Positions 50,359-62,504 of a stretch of DNA of 64,000 nucleotides are shown here, piece by piece (position 1 is the first letter of the stretch; each line of letters starts with the position of its first letter). A program made the position numbers and the translations under genes. This stretch comes from Inia geoffrensis (lineage: Eukaryota; Chordata; Mammalia; Artiodactyla; Iniidae), in assembly GCA_036417435.1 (NCBI GenBank), contig JAZAQT010000468.1:1-64000 (forward strand), in the 5' to 3' direction. The notes under the pieces are model-generated. The model saw only the letters and a list, made by a program, of their open reading frames with translations. It was not told the DNA's origin and did no database searches.

Positions 50359-52094
50359 TTGGCCAACCAAGCAAGCCTGCAATGGAAATCCGCACTACAA
50401 GGCAGTCTCACTTCCCACCGATCCAAAGGGCCGTCCGAAAAAAGTGTAAAATCCAGAGAGGCAGGACAGGACAGGGAGAACTGGCAGCCTTGTTATGCTG
50501 ATGGGCGGGATGTAAATTGCCAACAGCCACTCTGGAGATGTGGATGGTGTTTCCTGGAACAAAGAAAAAACCAAGCTAGAGGGCCTAGGGCACTTTCACT
50601 TATGGTGCTATAGATTCGGAAAATTTAAATGAAAAAGACACAGCCACACCAAAGTTTGGTGCTGCTCTGTGTATGGGAGCCTTGACTATGGTACAACTTT
50701 AATAGCCCAGAAAGAGAAAAATGGATATAGAAGTTGTGGTACATCCCTACAATGGAATATGACTCAACAATGACATCAATGGCAACAGACCAGTAGCAGC
50801 ATAATGAGTGGATTTAGTTACGATGATTCTAAGTGAAATAAGTCACACAGAAAAAGAAACATCATAAGATATCACTAATACCGGGAATGTAAACACGGCT
50901 ACGTGTGAACTGCATTACAAAACACGACAGAGTCTCACATTTACAAAAGAAACTTATGCTTGCTTAAGGGGAAAGGAGAGTGGGGAGGCTGCATAAAACC
51001 AGAGGTTGACATTAGGACAGATACCATTCCATAAGCCAAATATATATTAGAGAAGATCTACTCCTTGCTCAACCAAATGGACTCAACACCCCGTATTCAA
51101 AACCTAGGAATATATCTGACTATGAAGAAAATTAAAACCCATACATTTATAGGTCTCCATAAGAAAATCATTTGTGTACAGCAGCATACACACAGCACTG
51201 TAAATAAGCTAAATCCCCTTATAAAATTTAATTTGAAAAAGAAAACACAAGGACTGTCAAATAGAAAGAAATTCTTAAATAAGTCCTTGAGGGCTTGTGA
51301 GGAATCTTGGATTTACCACCTCTACATCCACAGCTGTGGGAGAGAGAAGGCTGGACACTTGGGGCTGATACTATTGGTGAGGGAATGCAGACCCTTTGAG
51401 GTAATGGTGCATGGTTCCCATTCCACGGGTCCCAAATCTCCACGTGTAAGGGATTTATCCTTCAGCTAAAATATGAATGGAAAACCCAGAATATGGTCCA
51501 CGAAGTGATCAGGGAAAATCTCTAAAACTCATCGCCATTTTCGACCCCTGGTACTCGAGTTCGCAGTTCCAGACGCAATATTAGAATTCTCCCCACTTGG
51601 AGAGTCAGTGCCTTTGACCTCTTGTTTGGCACAGTTTGCAATTTCTGTGGAAGATGAACAGGAATAAGGAGAACGAATGAGCAGCTAACTTGATGTGTTT
51701 GGACGGGCACATTGAACACTGATTTCCCTATAGGAAGAAGAATTCATCAAAGGCTCAGCGTGCCATGCCGGAACGAGATTAGTGCCTGAAGCAGTTCTTC
51801 GGGTTTGCGGTCAGCTCACAAGAAAGCGAGTTGAGAAAAGGAGATTTTTGGCACTGTAACTCACAATCCTGCAGAGTTCCAAATGACCCCTATCATCCAA
51901 AAATTTATTGAAGGAAGGCTGTGAAGAGGACTTGAACGTGACGCAGAATTGCAGAAAACAGATATCAGGGGGTAGATAAGAATTGCTGTGAAAGCGTAGG
52001 AAAAGAGGCAGCAGTTCGACAGTGATGCACTTGGCCAAAAAGGGCGTATGCGTTTTTTCCTGAATATATTCAGGAAAAAACGCATACGCCCTTT
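50359..52094 (+). repeat. Monomer 30 (1,736 bp, type II)
   Basis: Private ACAGGACAGGGAG, GAGATGTGGATGG, GAGGGCCTAGG, ATATGACTCAACAATGACATC, ACGACAGAG and AAAATTTAATTTG. It contains GAATTC both at the usual site and in TTAGAATTCTCC, a second site that type I copies lack. Confidence 0.86.
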
Positions 52095-52102
52095 TTGGCC
52101 AA
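52031..52102. repeat. 72-bp uninterrupted perfect palindrome (type II reference)
   Basis: Arms of 36 bp meet at GAATATATTC with no unpaired base. The same perfect form occurs at 50,295-50,366, 53,766-53,837, 55,501-55,572, 57,236-57,307 and 62,441-62,512. Confidence 0.94.
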
Positions 52103-53829
52103 CGAAGCAAGCCTGCAATGGAAATCCACACTACAAGGCAGTCTCACTTCCCACGGATCCAAAGGCCGTCCGAAAAATGTGTAAAATCCAGAGAGGCAGG
52201 ACAGGCCATGGAGAACTGGCAACATTGTTATGCTAATGGGCGGGATGTAAATTGCCAACAGCCACTCTGGAGAAGTGGATGGTGTTTCCTGGAACAAAGA
52301 AAAAACCAAGCTAGAGAGCCTAGGGCACTTCAACTTATGGTGCTATAGATTCGGAAAATTTAAATGAAAAAGACAGAGCCACACCAAAGTTTGGGGCTGC
52401 TCTGTGTACTGGAGCCTTGACTATGGTACAACTTTAATAGCCCAGAAAGAGAAATATGGATATAGAAGTTGTGGTACATCCCTACAATGGAATATCACTC
52501 AACAATGAAATCAATGGCAACAGACCAGTAGCAGCATAATGAGTGGATTTAGTTACGATGATTCTAAGTGAAATAAGTCACACAGAAAAAGAAACATCAT
52601 AAGATATCACTAATACCGGGAATGTAAACACGGCTACGTGTGAACTGCATTACAAAACACAAGAGAGTCTCACATTTACAAAAGAAACTTATGCTTGATT
52701 AAGGGGAAAGGAGAGTGGGGAGGCTGCATAAAACCAGAGGTTGACATTAGGACAGATACCATTCCATAAGCCAAATATATATTAGACAAGAACAACTCCT
52801 TGCTCAACCAAATGGACTCAACACCCCGTATTCAAAACCTAGGAATATACCTGACTATGAAGAAAATTAAAACCCATACTTTTATAGGTCTCCATAAGAA
52901 AATCATTTGTGTACAGCAGCATACACACAGCACTGTAAATAAGCTAAATCCCCTTATAAAAATAAATTTGAAAAAGAAAACACAAGGACTGTCAAATAGA
53001 GAGAAATTCTTAAATAATTCCTTCAGGGCTTGTGAGGAATCTTGGATTTACCACCTCTACATCCACAGCTGGGTGAGAGATAAGGCTGGACACTTGGGGC
53101 TGATACTATTGGTGAGGGAATGCAGACCCTTTGAGGTAATGGTGCATGGTTCCCATTCCACGGGTCCCAAATCTCCACGTGTAAGGGATTTATCCTTCAG
53201 CTAAAATATGCATGGAAAACCCAGAATATGGTGCACGAAGTGATCAGGGAAAATCTCTAAAACTCATCGCCATTTTCGCCCCCTGGTACTCGAGTTCGCA
53301 GTTCCAGACGCAATATTTGAATTCTCCCCACTTGGAGAGTCAGTGCCTTTGACCTCTTGTTTGGCACAGTTTGCAATTTCTGTGGAAGATGAACAGGAAT
53401 AAGGAGAACCAATGAGCAGCTAACTTGATGTGTTTGGACGGGCACATTGAACACTGATTTCCCTATAGGAAGAAGAATTCATCAAAGGCTCAGCGTGCCA
53501 TGCCGGAACGAGATTAGTGCCTGAAGCAGTTCTTCGGGTTTGCGGTCAGCTCACAAGAAAGCGAGTTGAGAAAAGGAGATTTTTGGCACTGTAACTCACA
53601 ATCCTGCAGAGTTCCAAATGACCCCTATCATCCAAAAATTTATTGAAGGAAGGCTGTGAAGAGGACTTGAACGTGACGCAGAATTGCAGAAAACAGATAT
53701 CAGGGGGTAGATAAGAATTGCTGTGAAAGCGTAGGAAAAGAGGCAGCAGTTCGACAGTGATGCACTTGGCCAAAAAGGGCGTATGCGTTTTTTCCTGAAT
53801 ATATTCAGGAAAAAACGCATACGCCCTTT
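52095..53829 (+). repeat. Monomer 31 (1,735 bp, type II, amplified triplet copy 1)
   Basis: Private triplet set: CACGGATCCAAAGGCCG, GGCAACATTGTTATGCTAATG, GAAATATGG, CTTGATTAAGG, CATACTTTTATAGG, AATAATTCCTTC and GGTGCACGAAG. Differs from monomer 32 at ATCCACACT against ATCCGCACT and at CAACAATG against CAACCATG. Confidence 0.88.
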
Positions 53830-55564
53830 TTGGCCAACGAAGCAAGCCTGCAATGGAAATCCGCACTACAAGGCAGTCTCACTTCCCACGGATCCAAAGG
53901 CCGTCCGAAAAATGTGTAAAATCCAGAGAGGCAGGACAGGCCATGGAGAACTGGCAACATTGTTATGCTAATGGGCGGGATGTAAATTGCCAACAGCCAC
54001 TCTGGAGAAGTGGATGGTGTTTCCTGGAACAAAGAAAAAACCAAGCTAGAGAGCCTAGGGCACTTCAACTTATGGTGCTATAGATTCGGAAAATTTAAAT
54101 GAAAAAGACAGAGCCACACCAAAGTTTGGGGCTGCTCTGTGTACTGGAGCCTTGACTATGGTACAACTTTAATAGCCCAGAAAGAGAAATATGGATATAG
54201 AAGTTGTGGTACATCCCTACAATGGAATATCACTCAACCATGAAATCAATGGCAACAGACCAGTAGCAGCATAATGAGTGGATTTAGTTACGATGATTCT
54301 AAGTGAAATAAGTCACACAGAAAAAGAAACATCATAAGATATCACTAATACCGGGAATGTAAACACGGCTACGTGTGAACTGCATTACAAAACACAAGAG
54401 AGTCTCACATTTACAAAAGAAACTTATGCTTGATTAAGGGGAAAGGAGAGTGGGGAGGCTGCATAAAACCAGAGGTTGACATTAGGACAGATACCATTCC
54501 ATAAGCCAAATATATATTAGACAAGAACAACTCCTTGCTCAACCAAATGGACTCAACACCCCGTATTCAAAACCTAGGAATATACCTGACTATGAAGAAA
54601 ATTAAAACCCATACTTTTATAGGTCTCCATAAGAAAATCATTTGTGTACAGCAGCATACACACAGCACTGTAAATAAGCTAAATCCCCTTATAAAAATAA
54701 ATTTGAAAAAGAAAACACAAGGACTGTCAAATAGAGAGAAATTCTTAAATAATTCCTTCAGGGCTTGTGAGGAATCTTGGATTTACCACCTCTACATCCA
54801 CAGCTGGGTGAGAGATAAGGCTGGACACTTGGGGCTGATACTATTGGTGAGGGAATGCAGACCCTTTGAGGTAATGGTGCATGGTTCCCATTCCACGGGT
54901 CCCAAATCTCCACGTGTAAGGGATTTATCCTTCAGCTAAAATATGCATGGAAAACCCAGAATATGGTGCACGAAGTGATCAGGGAAAATCTCTAAAACTC
55001 ATCGCCATTTTCGCCCCCTGGTACTCGAGTTCGCAGTTCCAGACGCAATATTTGAATTCTCCCCACTTGGAGAGTCAGTGCCTTTGACCTCTTGTTTGGC
55101 ACAGTTTGCAATTTCTGTGGAAGATGAACAGGAATAAGGAGAACCAATGAGCAGCTAACTTGATGTGTTTGGACGGGCACATTGAACACTGATTTCCCTA
55201 TAGGAAGAAGAATTCATCAAAGGCTCAGCGTGCCATGCCGGAACGAGATTAGTGCCTGAAGCAGTTCTTCGGGTTTGCGGTCAGCTCACAAGAAAGCGAG
55301 TTGAGAAAAGGAGATTTTTGGCACTGTAACTCACAATCCTGCAGAGTTCCAAATGACCCCTATCATCCAAAAATTTATTGAAGGAAGGCTGTGAAGAGGA
55401 CTTGAACGTGACGCAGAATTGCAGAAAACAGATATCAGGGGGTAGATAAGAATTGCTGTGAAAGCGTAGGAAAAGAGGCAGCAGTTCGACAGTGATGCAC
55501 TTGGCCAAAAAGGGCGTATGCGTTTTTTCCTGAATATATTCAGGAAAAAACGCATACGCCCTTT
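53830..55564 (+). repeat. Monomer 32 (1,735 bp, type II, amplified triplet copy 2)
   Basis: Carries the full triplet set and CAACCATG. Matches monomer 33 at every marker checked until about 56,600 in the latter. Closing palindrome 55,501-55,572 is perfect. Confidence 0.88.
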
Positions 55565-57299
55565 TTGGCCAACGAAGCAAGCCTGCAATGGAAATCCGCA
55601 CTACAAGGCAGTCTCACTTCCCACGGATCCAAAGGCCGTCCGAAAAATGTGTAAAATCCAGAGAGGCAGGACAGGCCATGGAGAACTGGCAACATTGTTA
55701 TGCTAATGGGCGGGATGTAAATTGCCAACAGCCACTCTGGAGAAGTGGATGGTGTTTCCTGGAACAAAGAAAAAACCAAGCTAGAGAGCCTAGGGCACTT
55801 CAACTTATGGTGCTATAGATTCGGAAAATTTAAATGAAAAAGACAGAGCCACACCAAAGTTTGGGGCTGCTCTGTGTACTGGAGCCTTGACTATGGTACA
55901 ACTTTAATAGCCCAGAAAGAGAAATATGGATATAGAAGTTGTGGTACATCCCTACAATGGAATATCACTCAACCATGAAATCAATGGCAACAGACCAGTA
56001 GCAGCATAATGAGTGGATTTAGTTACGATGATTCTAAGTGAAATAAGTCACACAGAAAAAGAAACATCATAAGATATCACTAATACCGGGAATGTAAACA
56101 CGGCTACGTGTGAACTGCATTACAAAACACAAGAGAGTCTCACATTTACAAAAGAAACTTATGCTTGATTAAGGGGAAAGGAGAGTGGGGAGGCTGCATA
56201 AAACCAGAGGTTGACATTAGGACAGATACCATTCCATAAGCCAAATATATATTAGACAAGAACAACTCCTTGCTCAACCAAATGGACTCAACACCCCGTA
56301 TTCAAAACCTAGGAATATACCTGACTATGAAGAAAATTAAAACCCATACTTTTATAGGTCTCCATAAGAAAATCATTTGTGTACAGCAGCATACACACAG
56401 CACTGTAAATAAGCTAAATCCCCTTATAAAAATAAATTTGAAAAAGAAAACACAAGGACTGTCAAATAGAGAGAAATTCTTAAATAATTCCTTCAGGGCT
56501 TGTGAGGAATCTTGGATTTACCACCTCTACATCCACAGCTGGGTGAGAGATAAGGCTGGACACTTGGGGCTGATACTATTGGTGAGGGAATGCAGACCCT
56601 TTGAGGTAATGTTGCATGGTTCCCATTCCACGGGTCCCAAATCTCCACGTGTAAGGGATTTATCCTTCAGCTAAAATATGCATGGAAAACCCAGAATATG
56701 GTGCCCGAAGTGATCAGGGAAAATCTCTAAAACTCATCGCCATTTTCGCCCCCTGGTACTCGAGTTCGCAGTTCCAGACGCAATATTAGAATTCTCCCCA
56801 CTTGGAGAGTCAGTGCCTTTGACCTCTTGTTTGGCACAGTTTGCAATTTCTGTGGAAGATGAACAGGAATAAGGAGAACGAATGAGCAGCTAACTTGATG
56901 TGTTTGGACGGGCACATTGAACACTGATTTCCCTACAGGAAGAAGAATTCATCAAAGGCTCAGCGTGCCATGCCGGAACGAGATTAGTGCCTGAAGCAGT
57001 TCTTCGGGTTTGTGGTCAGCTCACAAGAATGCGAGTTGAGAAAAGGAGATTTTTGGCACTGTAACTCACAATCCTGCAGAGTTCCAAATGACCCCTATCA
57101 TCCAAAAATTTATTGAAGGAAGGCTGTGAAGAGGACGTGAACGTGACGCAGAATTGCAGAAAACAGATATCAGGGGGTAGATAAGAATTGCTGTGAAAGC
57201 GTAGGAAAAGAGGCAGCAGTTCGACAGTGATGCACTTGGCCAAAAAGGGCGTATGCGTTTTTTCCTGAATATATTCAGGAAAAAACGCATACGCCCTTT
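55565..57299 (+). repeat. Monomer 33 (1,735 bp, type II, amplified triplet copy 3)
   Basis: Same as monomer 32 for its first 1,040 bases or so. In the last third it differs: AATGTTGCATGG, GGTGCCCGAAG, TATTAGAATTC for TATTTGAATTC, CTACAGGAAG, GGTTTGTGGTC, GAATGCGAG and GGACGTGAAC. The amplification boundary is probably near 56,600. Confidence 0.88.
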
Positions 57300-59035
57300 T
57301 TGGCCAACGAAGCAAGCCTGCAATGGAAATCCGCACTACAAGGCAGTCTCACTTCCCACCGATCCAAAGGGCCGTCCGAAAAAAGTGTAAAATCCAGAGA
57401 GGCAGGACAGGCCATGGAGAACCGGCAGCCTTGTTCTGCTGATGGGCGGGATGTAAATTGCCAACAGTCACTCTGGAGAAGTGGATGGTGTTTCCTGGAA
57501 CAAAGAAAAAACCAAGCTAGAGAGCCTAGGGCACTTCAACTTATGGTGCTATAGATTCGGAAAATTTAAATGAAAAAGACAGAGCCACACCAAAGTTTGG
57601 GGCTGCTCTGTGTACGGGAGCCTTGACTATGGTACAACTTTAATAGCCCAGAAAGAGAAAAATGGATATAGAAGTTGTGGTACATCCCTACAATGGAATA
57701 TCACTCAACAATAAAATCAATGGCAACAGACCAGTAGCAGCATAATGAGTGGATTGAGTTACGATGATTCTAAGTGAAATAAGTCACACAGAAAAAGAAA
57801 CATCATAAGATATCACTAATACCGGGAATGTAAACACGGCTACGTGTGAACTGCATTACAAAACACAAGAGAGTCTCACATTTACAAAAGAAACTTATGC
57901 TTGCTTAAGGTGAAAGGAGAGTGGGGAGGCTGCATAAAACCAGAGGTTGACATTAGGACAGATACCATTCCATAAGCCAAATATATATTACACAAGACCT
58001 ACTCCTTGCTCAACAAAATGGACTCAACATCCCGTATTCAAAACCTAGGAATATACCTGACTATGAAGAAAATTAAAACCCATACATTTATAGGTCTCCA
58101 TAAGAAAATCATTTGTGTACAGCAGCATACACACAGCACTGTAAATAAGCTAAATCCCCTTATAAAATTAAATTTGAAAAAGAAAACACAAGGACTGTCA
58201 AATAGAGAGAAATTCTTAAATAAGTCCTTGAGGGCTTGTGAGGAATCTTGGATTTACCACCTCTACATCCACAGCTGGGTGAGAGATAAGGCTGGACACT
58301 TGGGGCTGATACTATTGGTGAGGGAATGCAGACCCTTTGAGGTAATGGTGGATGGTTCCCATTCCACGGGTCCCAAATCTCCACGTGTAAGGGATTTATC
58401 CTTCAGCTAAAATATGCATGGAAAACCCAGAATATGGTCCACGAAGTGATCAGGCAAAATTTCTAAAACTCATCGCCATTTTCGCCGCCTGGTACTCGAG
58501 TTCGCAGTTCCAGATGCAATATTAGAATTCTCCCCACTTGGAGAGTCAGTGCCTTTGACCTCTTGTTTGGCACAGTTTGCAATTTCTGTGGAAGATGAAC
58601 AGGAATAAGGAGAACGAATGAGCAGCTAACTTGATGTGTTTGGACGGGCACATTGAACACTGATTTCCCTAGAGGAAGAAGAATTCATCAAAGGCTCAGC
58701 GTGCCATGCCGGAACAAGATTAGGGCCTGAAGCAGTTCTTCGGGTTTGCGGTCAGCTCACAAGAAAGCGAGTTGAGAAAAGGAGATTTTTAGCACTGTAA
58801 CTCACAATCCTGCAGAGTTCCAAATGACCCCTATCATCCAAAAATTTATTGAAGGAAGGCTGTGAAGAGGACTTGAACGTGACGCAGAATTGCAGAAAAC
58901 AGATATCAGGGGGTAGATAAGAATTGCTCTGAAAGCGTAGGAAAAGAGGCAGCAGTTCGATAGTGATGCACTTGGCCAAAAAGTGCATATGTGTTTTTTC
59001 CTGAATATATTCAGGAAAAAACGCATACGCCCTTT
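57300..59035 (+). repeat. Monomer 34 (1,736 bp, type II with a type I-like start)
   Basis: The first 150 bases carry CCGATCCAAAGGGCCG and TTCTGCTGATGGG, the type I form, unlike its type II neighbours. From AAAAAACCAAGC onward it is type II. Private CAACAATAAAATC, GGATTGAGTTAC, CAACATCCCG and GGTGGATGG. Its closing palindrome (58,972-59,043) is the most decayed in the window. Confidence 0.86.
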
Positions 59036-59043
59036 TTGGCCAA
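58972..59043. repeat. Decayed palindrome, three left-arm mismatches
   Basis: The left arm reads AAGTGCATATGTG where the intact right arm predicts AAGGGCGTATGCG. Two of the three changes are CpG-type transitions. The right arm is unchanged, so there is no compensation. Confidence 0.92.
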
Positions 59044-60769
59044 CCAAGCAAGCCTGCAATGGAAATCCGCACTACAAGGCCGTCTCACTTCCCACCGATC
59101 CAAAGGGCCGTCCGAAAAAAGTGTAAAATCCAGAGAGGCAGGACAGGCCATGGAGAACCGGCAGCCTTGTTATGCTGATGGGCGGGATGTAAATTGCCAA
59201 CAGCCACTCTGGAGAAGTGGATGGTGTTTCCTGGAACAAAGAAAAAACCAAGCTAGAGAGCCTAGGGCACTTCCACTTATGGTGCTATAGATTCGGAAAA
59301 TTTAAATGAAAAAGACAGAGCCACACCAAAGTTTGGGGCTGCTCTGTGTACGAGAGCCTTGACTATGGTACAACTTTAATAGCCCAGAAAGAGAAAAATG
59401 GATATAGAGGTTGTGGTACATCCCTACAATGGAATATCACTCAACAATGAAATCAATGGCAACAGACCAGTAGCAGCATAATAAGTGGATTTAGTTACGA
59501 TGATTCTAAGTGAAATAAGTCACAGAGAAAAAGAAACATCATAAGATATCACTAATACCGGGAATGTAAACACGGCTACGTGTGAACTGCATTACAAAAC
59601 ACAAGAGAGTCTCACATTTACAAAAGAAACTTATGTTGCTTAAGGGGAAAGGAGAGTGGGGAGGCTGCATAAAACCAGAGGTTGATATTAGGACAGATAC
59701 CATTCCATAAGCCAAATATATATTAGACAAGAGCTACTCCTTGCTCAACCAAATGGACTTAACACCCCGTATTCAAAACCTAGGAGTATACCTTACTATC
59801 AAGAAAATTAAAACCCATACATTTATAGGTCTCCATAAGAAAATCATTTGTGTACAGCAGCATACACACAGCAGTGTCAATAAGCTAAATCCCCTTATAA
59901 AAATAAATTTGAAAAAGAAAACACAAGGACTGCCAAATACAGAGAAATTCTTAAATAAGTCCTTCAGGGCTTGTGAGGAATCTTGGATTTACCACCTCTA
60001 CATCCACAGCTGTGGGAGAGATAAGGCTGGACACTTGGGGCTGATACTATTGGTGAGGGAATGCAGACCCTTTGAGGTAATGGTGCATGGTTCCCATTCC
60101 ACGGGTCCCAAATCTCCACGTGTAAGGGATTTATCCTTCAGCTAAAATATGCATGGAAAACCCAGTATATGGTCCACGAAGGGATCAGGCACAATTTCTA
60201 AAACTCATCGCCATTTTAGGCCCCTGGTACTCGAGTTCGCCGTTCCAGATGCAATATTAACATTCTCCCCACTTGGAGAGTCAGTGCCTTTGACCTCTTG
60301 TTTGGCACAGTTTGCAATTTCTGTGGAAGATGAACAGGAATAAGGAGAACGAATGAGCAGCTAACTTGATGTGTTTGGACGGGGACATTGAACACTGATT
60401 TCCCTACAGGAAGAAGAATTCATCAAGGCTCAGCGTGCCATGCCGGAACGAGATTAGGGCCTGAAGCAATTCTTCAGTTTAGCGGTCAGCTCACAAGAAA
60501 GCGAGTTGAGAAAAGGAGATTTTTGGCACTGTAACTCACAATCCTGCAGACTTCCAAATGACCCCTATCATCCAAAAATTTATTGAAGGAAGGCTGTGAA
60601 GAGGACTTGAACACGACGCAGAATTACAGAAAACAGATATCAGGGGGTAGATAAGAATTGCTCTGAAAGCGTAGGAAAAGAGGCAGCAGTTCGACAGTGA
60701 TGCACTTGGCCAAAAAGGGTGTATGCGTTTTTTCCTGAATATATTCAGGAAAAAACGCATACGCCCTTT
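59036..60769 (+). repeat. Monomer 35 (1,734 bp, type II)
   Basis: Two one-base deletions relative to type II: TTATGTTGC near 59,632 and CATCAAGGC near 60,421. Private GATATAGAGGTTG, AATAAGTGG, GGTTGATATT, GGAGTATACCTTACTATC and GACTGCCAAATACAG. The closing palindrome lies at 60,706-60,777. Confidence 0.86.
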
Positions 60770-60777
60770 TTGGCCAA
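60706..60777. repeat. Palindrome, type II centre, one C-to-T arm mismatch
   Basis: The left arm reads AAGGGTGTATG instead of AAGGGCGTATG, a CpG transition. The rest pairs perfectly. Confidence 0.9.
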
Positions 60778-62504
60778 CCAAGCAAGCCTGCAATGGAAAT
60801 CCGCACTACAAGGCAGTCTCACTTCCCACCGATCCAAAGGGCCGTCCGAAAAAAGTGTAAAATCCAGAGAGGCAGGACAGGCCATGGAGAACCGGCAGCC
60901 TTGTTATGCTGATGGGCGGGATGTAAATTGCAAGCAGCCACTCTGAAGAAGTGGATGGTGTTTCCTGGAACAAAGAAAAAACCAAGCTAGAGAGCCTAGG
61001 GCACTTCCACTTATGGTGCTATAGATTCGGAAAATTTAAATGAAAAAGACTCAGCCACACCAAAGTTTGGGGCTGCTCTGTGTACGGGAGCCTTGACTAT
61101 GGTACAACTTTAATAGCCCAGAAAGAGAAAAATGGATATAGAAGTTGTGGTACATCCCTACAATGGAATATCACTCAACAATGAAATCAATGGCAACAGA
61201 CCAGTAGCAGCATAATGAGTGGATTTAGTTACGATGATTCTAAGTGAAATAAGTCACACAGAAAAAGAAACATCATAAGATATCACTAATACCGGGAATG
61301 TAAACACGGCTACGTGTGAACTGCATTACAAAACACAAGAGAGTCTCACATTTACAAAAGAAACTTATGCTTGCTTAAGGGGAAAGGAGAGTGGGGAGGC
61401 TGCATAAAACCAGAGGTTGACAATAGGACAGATACCATTCCATAAGCCAAATATATATTAGATAAGAGCTACTCCTTGCTCAACCAAATGGACTCAGCAC
61501 CAAGTATTCAAAACCTAGGAATATACCTGACTATGAAGAAAATTAAAACCCATACATTTATAGGTCTCCATAAGAAAATCATTTGTGTACAGCAGCATAC
61601 ACACAGCAGTGTCAATAAGCTAAATCCCCTTATAAAAATAAATTTGAAAAAGAAAACACAAGGACTGTCAAATAGAGAGAAATTCTTAAATAAGTCCGTC
61701 AGGGCTTGTGAGGAATCTTGGATTTACCAACTCTACATCCACAGCTGTGGGAGAAATAAGGCTGGACACTTGGGGCTGATACTATTGGTGAGGGAATGCA
61801 GACCCTTTGAGGTAATGGTGCATGGTTCCCATTCCACGGGTCCCAAATCTCCACGTGTAAGGGATTTATCCTTCAGCTAAAATATGCATGGAAAACCCAA
61901 AATATGGTCACGATGTGATCAGGCACAATTTCTAAAACTCATCGCCATTTTAGGCCCCTGGTACTCGAGTTCGCCGTTCCAGATGCAATATTAACATTCT
62001 CCCCACTTGGAGAGTCATTGCCTTTGACCTCTTGTTTGGCACAGTTTGCAATTTCTGTGGAAGATAAACAGGAATAAGGAGAACGAATGAGCAGCTAACT
62101 TGATGTGTTTGGACGGGCACATTGAACACTGATTTCCCTACAGGAAGAAGAATTCATCAAAGGCTCAGCGTGCCATGCCGGAACGAGATTAGTGCCTGAA
62201 GCAGTTCTTCGGGTTTGCGGTCAGCTCACAAGAAAGCGAGTTGAGAAAAGGAGATTTTTGGCACTGTAACTCACAATCCTGCAGAGTTCCAAATGACCCC
62301 TATGATCCAAAAATTTATTGAAGGAAGGCTGTGAAGAGGACTTGAACGCGACGCAGAATTGCAGAAAACAGATATCAGGGGGTAGATAAGAATTGCTCTG
62401 AAAGCGTAGGAAAAGAGGCAGCAGTTCGACAGTGATGCACTTGGCCAAAAAGGGCGTATGCGTTTTTTCCTGAATATATTCAGGAAAAAACGCATACGCC
62501 CTTT
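60770..62504 (+). repeat. Monomer 36 (1,735 bp, type II)
   Basis: One-base deletion in ATGGTCACGATG near 61,907. Private GCAAGCAGCC, GACAATAGG, CAGCACCAAGTATTC, TTACCAACTC, GAGAAATAAGG, AGTCATTGCC and CTATGATCC. Shares AAGTCCGTC with monomer 37. Confidence 0.86.
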
